Shown here: one piece after another, positions 7,466 through 15,091 of the stretch | Layout: each line of letters begins with the position of its first letter | Position numbering within the stretch: the stretch's first letter is position 1 | Source: CAVPEW01 sp963703565 | GTDB taxonomy: Bacteria > Actinomycetota > Acidimicrobiia > Acidimicrobiales > VFJN01 | Direction: 5' to 3' | Assembly (NCBI GenBank): GCA_963703565.1 | Contig: CAVPEW010000059.1 | Span: 1 to 34,827 of the forward strand | DNA length: 34,827 nucleotides | Notes under the pieces: model-generated | What the model saw: the letters and a program-made list of their open reading frames with translations, nothing else | Told to the model about the DNA's origin: nothing | Databases searched by the model: none | Translations under genes and position numbers: made by a program

Positions 7466-8383
7466 CTAACGAGCGAGGCGGGCGCGCGCCTCGGCGACCA
7501 GGCGTCGACGGGCTGGAGCTTCCATGGCGCAAAGCGCGTCGGCAACGTCGCGCATCAGCCTCGATCCAGAGGTGAGGCCCCCACCCGCAAGGTGGGCATC
7601 GAGGTTCCCGAGCTTCAGGGCAACCGACGCGAAGGAGCAGCCGATCAGCTCGGCGAGCTCCTCCTTGGCGGCGGCCGACAGGTTCACCGAACCGTGTTCG
7701 AGGTAGGCGCCGGCAACAACAATCTCGTCGTCGCGGGTCCATCGATGGCGTTCCTCACCCTGCGAACGCGAACGAACCGAGGGCGTCGGAGCCCTGCAGA
7801 TGGCGCAGTCGCCGGGTGGCAGGAGGTGGATGCACTCCTCGTTGTCGTTGGATCGCTTCAGTACCGAGTCCGCGCCGGCGGCGGCATTCAGTGCGTTGGT
7901 GATGTCGACGGCTGAGGGGTGGTGCATCACCGCCGGCGTCATGTAGACGCACCAGCCGTTGACGTGATCGACCCGGCGGGCGAGGTTGTCGCCCCGAGCG
8001 AACACCTCAGCAGGCAGCAAGGACGCCTGCCGGACGAGGTAAGTGCGCTCGTCGAGTAGCACGAACGCTGCGTGCGAGAAGTCCCACGATCGGAACGGAG
8101 AGGACTGGAGCTGGCCAGGGTTGGGAGGATCCGACACGACTCGCGCCTTGACCTGCACCGTCCGGGCGTCGCCGTCCAGTAGGTCGTAGCTCTTCTTCGA
8201 GTTCGGCTCGAGGGCGCCGCCGAGGGCCTTCCAGCAGAGCCACTCGGCGTAGTCGCCGGCTGGGGCGTTCGCCGAGCGGACGATTCCCCGTCGGCGTAAC
8301 TCGCCGAGGATGCGCGCGTATCCCTGCAACAGCTCGGGCGTTGGTGCCGCGGCGATCTCGTCGTGCCAGTGCTGGTTCACCAC
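7466..8383 (-). CDS. PD-(D/E)XK nuclease-like protein in hsd operon
   Basis: A 305-residue protein. The N-terminal half shows a nuclease-like pattern: E47 (GDYAEWLC), D67 or D70 (SKKSYDLLDG) and Q77-V-K79 (TVQVKAR), with K79 as the likely catalytic lysine. This resembles restriction endonuclease folds. Residues 178-197 hold a CIH...CAIC cluster that may bind zinc. The C-terminal part, WTRDDEIVVAGAYLEHG...SVALKLGNLDAHLAG, resembles a DNA-binding module seen at the ends of HNH and other restriction enzymes. The GTG start at 8383 abuts the hsdR stop with no gap. I do not know a named family for it. Its position suggests an accessory nuclease of the type I system. Confidence 0.65.
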   Translation of the reverse strand: MVNQHWHDEIAAAPTPELLQGYARILGELRRRGIVRSANAPAGDYAEWLCWKALGGALEPNSKKSYDLLDGDARTVQVKARVVSDPPNPGQLQSSPFRSWDFSHAAFVLLDERTYLVRQASLLPAEVFARGDNLARRVDHVNGWCVYMTPAVMHHPSAVDITNALNAAAGADSVLKRSNDNEECIHLLPPGDCAICRAPTPSVRSRSQGEERHRWTRDDEIVVAGAYLEHGSVNLSAAAKEELAELIGCSFASVALKLGNLDAHLAGGGLTSGSRLMRDVADALCAMEAPARRRLVAEARARLAR

Positions 8384-11300
8384 TCAGCCCCAGTGCTCCA
8401 CCGCGTAGGCGTCCACCTCGGCCTCGGGCAACACGCGGGTCGAGTTGTTCATGCGGACTAAGAAGACCTGCTCGTCCTTGCTTGTCCTCGCCCACACGGG
8501 GGCCGGTGAGGCGGCGACGTCGACTCTGCAGATCTCGTGACCGGCGTGGATCGTGATGCGCGCCCGGGTCCTCGTGACCGGGGTGTGGCCGAGGGCGTTG
8601 ATGAGGTGGGTGGTGAGCCAGTTGACGAAGCCGTCGCCGTTCTTCGGCTTCACGCGCTCGTAGTCGTGGGCGAGGCCGATGACCTCACGGTCGGGGCCGA
8701 TGCCGATGAGGAGGGTGCCGCCGTCGGTGTTGAGGAACGCGGCGACGGTCTTGACGATGGCGTCCTCCATGGCCTTGCTTGGCTGGTTCTCTCGGAGGTC
8801 CCAGCGGGCGGTGGACTTGAACTCGACGGCGTAGTCCTCGTCGTTGTCGATGAGCTCATCGATGGTCCGCAGCTCGGGCTTGCCGGCGAGGCCGAGCTTC
8901 TCGGCGACCAGCGCGACGAATTCGGCGTCGTGGCGGAGCTGTTCCACGACCTCCTCGGTGAGCGCCGCTGCCGTGACCGGCCCGGCGGGGACGGTGGCGA
9001 CCCCACCGGACGGGCGGGCCGGCTCGACGGTGGTTCCGTCGTAGACGCTGTGGCCGTCGTCGCCGTAGGCGGTGGCGATGTGGTCGAACACGGCCTGGAC
9101 CTTCGCGTCGAACACCGCGGGCGGGTACGGATCGGCCGGAAGGTCGGTGTCGAGGATTCTCTTGATCGACGCCCGGACGTCGGCGGTGGTCGCTGCCTTG
9201 CGGCGCCAGTCGAGGACGAGCTTGTCGTGCAGGTGGGCGAGCAGCCGCTTGGCGCTGCCCTTCACGATCTCGCGCTCGGCGTCGGTGAGGACGGGCTCGG
9301 GCTTGGTGAGGAGGTCGAAGATCGCCAGCTCCTCCTCGCTCAGACCTTCGACGACGGCCCGCTGTTCTTCCTCGGTGAGCGACTTCGACAGCTCGACGAG
9401 GCGGCGGAGGTACTCGTCGATGTTGAGGCTGCCGGCGTTGTACTCGGCGATGAGCTCCTCGATCCGCTCGACCAGGTCGTAGCGGGTCGGGTTCCGGGTG
9501 GCGGCGCCGATGGCGCGCTGGCGCAGCAGGGCGGCGAGGCGGTCGGTCTCGGCGCGCTTGCGGCCGGCGAACCGGGCGGCCAGCGCATCGAAGTCGATCT
9601 GGGACAGGTCGATGAGCGGATCGGGTTCGCTGCCCTCGGCGGCGGCCCGGATCACGTACTCCTCGGCGCCCACGGACCGGTCGAGCAGCTCGTCGACGGC
9701 ATCGGCGATCTCGTCCAGGTCGGCGGCCGGTGGGCGAGCCAGGTCGAGGAGCCGTTCGGCCAGCACCCGGATAGCAGCGATCGTCGCCTGGTCAGCGGCA
9801 GCGGCCGGATCCGGCAGCAGCGCCTTGAACAGCTTGCGGACCTGACGGGCCACGGCGAGGAACCCGGTCCGCTGGTCTTCATCTGCGAGCAGGGACTCGA
9901 CGGCGGCGTCGCGCAGCGCGATGTGCTCGAAGCCGTGCGCGTCCCGGAGGGCCGGCAGGTCGACCCCGGCCGCCGCGCACAGGGTGATGGTCTGGTCGAT
10001 CGCTTCGCCGAGGGCGAGGACGAGGGCGTCGACGTGCTGGATCGGGGTGTCGACGCCGGATTCGGCGTTGGCGGCGCCGTAGATGGCGAGCGCCTTCTCG
10101 AGGTTCCGGAACACGCCGATGTAGTCGACGATCAGACCGTTGTCCTTCTCGGGGAACACCCGGTTGGCACGGGCGATCGTCTGCATCAGCGTGTGGTTCC
10201 GCATCGGACGGTCGAGGTAGATGGTCGACACGCTCGGAGCGTCGAAGCCGGTCATCCACATGGCGCAGACGAACACGATGCGCAACGGGTCATCGGCGGC
10301 CTTGAACCGCTCGGCCAGGTCCTCCTCGTTCATCCGCTTGCGGTGCGGCTTGATGTCGAGACCCTGGCGTTCCAGGTGGGCGATCTCGTTCTGGCCCTGC
10401 GACACGACCACGGCCATGTCGGTCGAGTCCATGAGCGCCAGGCGGCTGGCCAGCCACGGCCGCTCCAGCTCCGGCAGCGCATCGTGCTCGGCCTGGAGTT
10501 CGGCCTGGTGCTCGGCCCAAGCCTCGGCGACGTAGTCGTACATGCGCACGGCGGCGGCCTTGTCGACGCCGACGTACATGGCCTTGCCGGTAAAGCCCCG
10601 GCCGACGAAGTGGCGCACCAGGTCGCGGGCGATGGTGCGCAGCCGCTCAGGTCGGGTGAGCAGCGTGTACTCCCGGCCGAAGCGGCGGGCGAGCTGGCCC
10701 TCGGCGTCCTCGTCGAGCTCGGCCTCCTCGAGCAACGCGGTGAGCTCGTCGGAGAAGTCCTCGTTGACGAGCTGCAGCTCGGGGATGCGGTTCTCGTAGT
10801 AGAGCGGGACCGTCGAGCCGTCCTCGATGGCATCACGGAAGTTGTAGATCGAGACGTAGTCGCCGAACTGCTGGCGGGTCAGCTCCTCCCCGGCGATCAG
10901 CGGCGTACCGGTGAAGCCCATGAACGCCGCGTTCGGGAGCGCCTGGCGCATGTTCAGCGCCAAGGTGTCGTACTGGCTGCGATGGGCCTCGTCGGTGATC
11001 ACGATCACGTCCGAGCGATCCGACAGCACCGGCATCGTCGTCTCGCCGGCCTTGGCGTCGAGCCGGAACTTGTGGATCAGCGTGAACACGTACCGGTGAT
11101 CCGCGGCCAGCAGCCCGCGCAGGTGTGCGGCAGAGGTGGCGTGCACCTGAGCCTCGGCGGAGACGGCGCCGGCATCGGCGAACTCGCCGTGGAGCTGGAC
11201 GTCGAGCTCGGTGCGGTCGGTCACCATCACGAACGTCCACGCGCCCGGGAGGCGGCGGAGCACCTTCTGGGTGAACCAAAGCATCGAGAGGCTCTTGCCG

Positions 11301-12211
11301 GAGCCCTGCGTGTGCCAGAACACGCCGAGCCGCTTCTCGCCCGCCGACCGAACCCGCATCAGGTTCTCGATCGCCGAGTTGACGCCGAGCAGCTGGTGGT
11401 TGCGGGCCACCACTTTGATGAGTCCGCCGGGGCGCTCGATGAACGACGTGAAGTTCTCCACCAGGTCGAGCAGCCGGTCGTGTGCGCACGTCCCCCGAAT
11501 GGCGGTCTCCAGGGCGACGACGCCGCGGGTGCCGTCGGCGTCGATGACCTTCCAGTCGCCGAAGAACTCCCACGGCGCGTACGTCGAGCCGACCTTGGCC
11601 TCGGAACCGTTCGAGCAGATCACAAATCCGTTCGGGACGAACAGCGCCGGGATCGTGTCGCGGTAGTCGGTGACGTTCTCGTCGAACGCCGCCTTGGCCG
11701 GGCGGTTCGGTTCCTTGAACTCGGCCAGCACGAGCGGGATGCCGTTGACGAACAGCACCACGTCGGTCCGGCGGCGATGCAGCTCGCCGGCGAACCACAC
11801 CTGCGACGCCGCCAGCCAGTCGTTCTTCGTCGAGTCGAGGAAGTCGACGAACCGCACGGTGGCGGACTGCTTGTCACCGCAGTCGTCCGTCCACTCCGCC
11901 CGGAAGCCGTCGCGAAGGAGAGTGTGGACCTCCCGGTTGGCCCGCACCCGGTCCATGACCGACCGGTCCTTGGTGACCGCCTGCAGCGCCTCCTCACGAA
12001 TGTGCTCGGGAACGTCGGGATTCAGCCACCGGACCGCATCCCGCAGCCGATGGACGAGCACGACCTCGTGCATCGAGTCCCGCCCCAGCGTCCCCGCCGG
12101 ACCGAGCGCCTCGCTGAACGCGTTGACGACCTCCCACCCCAGCTCGGCGAGCAGCTCGAGCGCGGGCTCCTCCACGAGCCCCGCCTCCGAGTAGGCCCCC
12201 GGCGGGTTCAC
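8384..12211 (-). CDS. hsdR: Type I restriction subunit HsdR with C-terminal AlbA_2 domain
   Basis: A 1275-residue motor and nuclease subunit, which translocates DNA and cuts it. The N-terminal nuclease motif is RRRTDVVLF...LVLAEFKEP (about 147-168). The Walker A motif HTQGSGKS is near 300 and the DEAH box (VIVITDEAHRSQYDT) near 407, followed by GFTGTPL. Later helicase motifs include CAMWMTGFDAPSVSTIYLD and QTIARANRVF. Residues about 1120-1272 (DYAVEFKSTARWD, FLNTDGGTLLIGIGP, VIGLAHDYE) are an AlbA_2/Schlafen-type domain not found in most HsdR proteins. The GTG start overlaps the hsdS stop by 4 bp (GTGA). Confidence 0.93.
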   Translation of the reverse strand: MNPPGAYSEAGLVEEPALELLAELGWEVVNAFSEALGPAGTLGRDSMHEVVLVHRLRDAVRWLNPDVPEHIREEALQAVTKDRSVMDRVRANREVHTLLRDGFRAEWTDDCGDKQSATVRFVDFLDSTKNDWLAASQVWFAGELHRRRTDVVLFVNGIPLVLAEFKEPNRPAKAAFDENVTDYRDTIPALFVPNGFVICSNGSEAKVGSTYAPWEFFGDWKVIDADGTRGVVALETAIRGTCAHDRLLDLVENFTSFIERPGGLIKVVARNHQLLGVNSAIENLMRVRSAGEKRLGVFWHTQGSGKSLSMLWFTQKVLRRLPGAWTFVMVTDRTELDVQLHGEFADAGAVSAEAQVHATSAAHLRGLLAADHRYVFTLIHKFRLDAKAGETTMPVLSDRSDVIVITDEAHRSQYDTLALNMRQALPNAAFMGFTGTPLIAGEELTRQQFGDYVSIYNFRDAIEDGSTVPLYYENRIPELQLVNEDFSDELTALLEEAELDEDAEGQLARRFGREYTLLTRPERLRTIARDLVRHFVGRGFTGKAMYVGVDKAAAVRMYDYVAEAWAEHQAELQAEHDALPELERPWLASRLALMDSTDMAVVVSQGQNEIAHLERQGLDIKPHRKRMNEEDLAERFKAADDPLRIVFVCAMWMTGFDAPSVSTIYLDRPMRNHTLMQTIARANRVFPEKDNGLIVDYIGVFRNLEKALAIYGAANAESGVDTPIQHVDALVLALGEAIDQTITLCAAAGVDLPALRDAHGFEHIALRDAAVESLLADEDQRTGFLAVARQVRKLFKALLPDPAAAADQATIAAIRVLAERLLDLARPPAADLDEIADAVDELLDRSVGAEEYVIRAAAEGSEPDPLIDLSQIDFDALAARFAGRKRAETDRLAALLRQRAIGAATRNPTRYDLVERIEELIAEYNAGSLNIDEYLRRLVELSKSLTEEEQRAVVEGLSEEELAIFDLLTKPEPVLTDAEREIVKGSAKRLLAHLHDKLVLDWRRKAATTADVRASIKRILDTDLPADPYPPAVFDAKVQAVFDHIATAYGDDGHSVYDGTTVEPARPSGGVATVPAGPVTAAALTEEVVEQLRHDAEFVALVAEKLGLAGKPELRTIDELIDNDEDYAVEFKSTARWDLRENQPSKAMEDAIVKTVAAFLNTDGGTLLIGIGPDREVIGLAHDYERVKPKNGDGFVNWLTTHLINALGHTPVTRTRARITIHAGHEICRVDVAASPAPVWARTSKDEQVFLVRMNNSTRVLPEAEVDAYAVEHWG

Positions 12212-13422
12212 GCCGTCGCTGCCTCGGCCAGCGCGTCGAGGTCGAGGTGCGACAGATCGAGTTGCCCCGTCACGAGCTTCGGAAGAAGGAGGTCTCGGAG
12301 GCCGCCAAGAGTTCGAGCTTGAGCCCGCAGCGCGCTCGCCTCTTGATCGAGCCCTCGGACGGTGTCCCCGAACCGATACTGCAGATCGTGTGGTGGCGCG
12401 AGGATCTCGAACTCCCGTAGGACAGTGAGATTCACGTGTGGGACCCCAGAACTCATCGCCTGGGCAATGAATCTCGCTGTCACCTCGGCGGTGCTCATCT
12501 GCCGGTAGACGAACTCCGCACTCGCCGCGTCAGTGTTGACGGTCAGCTTCATCTGGCTCTGCGACAGCACATATCGCTCGTGATCCGAGGTTTCCGGTAT
12601 GAGCGCGATCTGGCCGAGCGTTCCTCGCTGGGTGATCAACACGTCGCCCCGCGACGCGGTCGAAGATCGAAGCTCCTCCGCCTTCTCGGAAGTCACATAG
12701 ACGAAGTCCGACTCGTCGAACCCTCCGCCGACTCGCAGGTTGGCGCCCCGCAGAACGGGCACACCGTCGGCCACGTAGTCCTTGCGACCAAGCTTCGATC
12801 CAAAAGGCCCCGCACCGGTTGTCCCGAGGTCCGCCACTCGCTTGACGGCCCAGCCATCGGGAATCGGGCCGAGAGCGGAGTCGACGAGGGAGACGTCCTC
12901 GTGGCCCGGGTACCGGAAGCGCACGAACCACTCCCGGTAGATCGCCCGGGCCATCTCCTCCAGCACCTCCACCCGCCGCCGGTTGTTCTCGATCAGGTCA
13001 TCGAGCGCCTCGACGATGGAGGCGATCCGATCCTGAGTGGACCGCTCAGGCACGTAGACCGGGACGGTGTGGAGCTGGTTGCGATTGAGGCCGGGTACCG
13101 CCGCCGCACCATCGTGCTGTGCCAAGTCCATCGACTCGAGGAGCAGGGCGACGAAACGGGCGTTGTTGCCCTTGAAGTCGCGGACGTACAGGGCGGTGTT
13201 CAGAGGCCAGAAGTCCTCGGCCACGTAGAAGACCTGCCCGAGCGTGCCGTATCGGCCTGTGACGACCCCCGGACCACGGACCTTCGCCTCGCCGTGCGAG
13301 CCGCTGATCCCGGAGGAGGACACGATCGGAAACGGGCCGTCGGCGCGAGCACGCTTGGGAAGGTCGTACCCACGCTTCAGCTCGATGACATCACCGAGCG
13401 CGACCTCCCGCCACTCGCTCAT
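12208..13422 (-). CDS. hsdS: Type I restriction specificity subunit HsdS
   Basis: The 404-residue DNA-recognition subunit, with two target recognition domains. TRD1 is at about residues 1-130 (MSEWREVALGDVIELKRGYD, SGSHGEAKVRGPGVVTGRYGTLG). The first conserved helix is about 135-175 (RSTQDRIASIVEALDDLIENN). TRD2 is about 195-350 (DGWAVKRVADLGTTGAG), and the C-terminal helix ends GLRDLLLPKLVTGQLDLS. The ATG overlaps the hsdM stop by 4 bp (ATGA), and the stop overlaps the hsdR start by 4 bp. The longer open frame upstream runs inside hsdM and is a shadow. Confidence 0.92.
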   Translation of the reverse strand: MSEWREVALGDVIELKRGYDLPKRARADGPFPIVSSSGISGSHGEAKVRGPGVVTGRYGTLGQVFYVAEDFWPLNTALYVRDFKGNNARFVALLLESMDLAQHDGAAAVPGLNRNQLHTVPVYVPERSTQDRIASIVEALDDLIENNRRRVEVLEEMARAIYREWFVRFRYPGHEDVSLVDSALGPIPDGWAVKRVADLGTTGAGPFGSKLGRKDYVADGVPVLRGANLRVGGGFDESDFVYVTSEKAEELRSSTASRGDVLITQRGTLGQIALIPETSDHERYVLSQSQMKLTVNTDAASAEFVYRQMSTAEVTARFIAQAMSSGVPHVNLTVLREFEILAPPHDLQYRFGDTVRGLDQEASALRAQARTLGGLRDLLLPKLVTGQLDLSHLDLDALAEAATA

Positions 13423-14969
13423 TCGCTGAGGATCCCGGTGATGGCGGCGTCGACCTTCGCTCGGAGCTCGTCGGCTTCGTTGCTCAGCCTGGTGAACTCC
13501 TCGTACAGCTGCTCGAGCTTGTCGGTGAAGTCCTCGTCCTCTTCGTCGGCGGCCGCGGTGCCGGTGTAGCGGCCGGGGTTGAGGCTCCAGCCCTGGGCTT
13601 CGATCTCGGCGCGGGTGGCGACTTTGCACAGGCCCGGGACGTCGACGTAGGTGCCGCCGGGGAAGCGCTCCTTCAGCAGCGCGTCGCTGCCGTCGACGGT
13701 CTCGACCTCCTCGCCTCGGTAGAGGCGGACGATGTTGGCGAGGAACTCGATCTGCTCGGGCAGGAAGTCGCGGTGGGCCCGGTCGATCTGTCGGAAGAGG
13801 TGGCGGGCGTCGAGGAAGAGCACCGTGTCCTCGCGGTCGGTGCCGGCCTTGCCCTTGTCGAGGAACCACAGCGTCACCGGCAGGGTGACCGTGTAGAAGA
13901 AGTTCGTGCCGATGGCGACCATCACGTCGACGGCGCCCGACTCGATCAGCTGGCGACGGATCTCCTTCTCGGAGTGCCCGGCGTCGCCGGCGGAGTTGGC
14001 CATGACGAACCCGGCCCGGCCGCCCTCGGCGAGCGCTGAGTAGAACTGCTGGATCCACAGGTAGTTGCCGTTGTCGGTCCTGGGGAGGCCGAACGGGAAG
14101 CGCTTGTCGCCGGCGAGCTTGTCCTTGTCGACGCCGTTGACGTTGAACGGCGGGTTGGCCATCACGAAGTCGAACTTCTCGATGGCGCCGTGGAGGTCGT
14201 CGTAGTAGCTGTTGCCGAGCCGGATGTCGCCGGAGAGGCCGTGGAGGGCGAGGTTCATCTTGGCAAGCGGGACCGTGACCTCCTTCTGCTCCTGGCCGTA
14301 GACCGACAGCTCCCGCGTTGCCGAGCCGGCGTGGCGCTCGACGAACTTGGCGCACTGCACGAACATGCCGCCCGACCCGCAGGCCGGGTCGTAGACCTTG
14401 CCGTGAAACGGCTCGATGATCTCCACGATGAGCCGGACGATCGAGTACGGCGTGAAGAACTCGCCGCCGAGCCGACCTTCCGCCATGGCGAAGTTCGAGA
14501 GGAAGTCCTCGTAGATCAGCCCGAACGCGTCGCCCGACAGCTTGCGGGGCAGCGGCGAGAACAACCGGAGCAGCTCGGTAAGCGTCGAGCGCTCGAGCCG
14601 CTGGTACCCGCGGGGCAGGACATCGCGCAGCTCCGGGTTGGCGGCCTCGACCGCCTTCATGGCGGCGTCGACAGCGGCGCCGAGGTCTTCGCCCTCGGGC
14701 AGGTCCACGAGTCCGGACAGCCGTGCTTCGTCGGGGACGAACAGCACCGAGCGTGCTCGGTAATCGTCGGCCGTGACCGGGTTGCGGGGCGTGGCCTCGG
14801 CCTCGAGCTCAGGCCGGACGGCCTCGAAGCGGTGCTCGGCGTAGGCGAGGAAGATCAGGCCCAGCACCGGCCCGCGGTAGTCGGCGGGCGTGAGCGTCGA
14901 GTTGGCGCGCAGCTCGTCGGCGGCCTTCCACAGCGTCCGCCGGACCTCTGACAAGTCCTCGCTCTTCAA
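13419..14969 (-). CDS. hsdM: Type I N6-adenine methyltransferase HsdM
   Basis: A 516-residue methylation subunit. The N-terminal HsdM helical domain is about 1-130. The SAM-binding motif YDPACGSGGMF is near 190 and the catalytic motif IV, FVMANPPFNV, near 270, as in gamma-class N6-adenine methylases. The start is TTG at 14969, with AAGGAG 9 bases upstream. It is the first gene of a five-gene operon hsdM-hsdS-hsdR-PD(D/E)XK-OLD joined by 4-bp overlaps or gaps of at most 17 bp. The preceding relaxase is on the same strand and ends 122 bp upstream. No clear promoter was found in that gap. Confidence 0.93.
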   Translation of the reverse strand: MKSEDLSEVRRTLWKAADELRANSTLTPADYRGPVLGLIFLAYAEHRFEAVRPELEAEATPRNPVTADDYRARSVLFVPDEARLSGLVDLPEGEDLGAAVDAAMKAVEAANPELRDVLPRGYQRLERSTLTELLRLFSPLPRKLSGDAFGLIYEDFLSNFAMAEGRLGGEFFTPYSIVRLIVEIIEPFHGKVYDPACGSGGMFVQCAKFVERHAGSATRELSVYGQEQKEVTVPLAKMNLALHGLSGDIRLGNSYYDDLHGAIEKFDFVMANPPFNVNGVDKDKLAGDKRFPFGLPRTDNGNYLWIQQFYSALAEGGRAGFVMANSAGDAGHSEKEIRRQLIESGAVDVMVAIGTNFFYTVTLPVTLWFLDKGKAGTDREDTVLFLDARHLFRQIDRAHRDFLPEQIEFLANIVRLYRGEEVETVDGSDALLKERFPGGTYVDVPGLCKVATRAEIEAQGWSLNPGRYTGTAAADEEDEDFTDKLEQLYEEFTRLSNEADELRAKVDAAITGILSE

Positions 14970-15091
14970 CCTCCGACGCTCCTTCAGATCGCACCCGGCC
15001 TGCGCGACACCACAGCTGCCGCCCCGGTCACAGTACGAGAGCGGCGTGACGGGGGCCGGTTCTCGCAGGCTTCGAGGCGACCCGACGTGGG

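Noticed and set aside
8537..12322. Very long plus-strand open frame (1261 codons) opposite hsdR
   Set aside because: It lies exactly antisense to a clear HsdR gene, its product is low-complexity (Gly/Val/Asp/Glu/Leu-rich) with no recognisable domain, and GC-rich DNA often keeps the antisense frame open.
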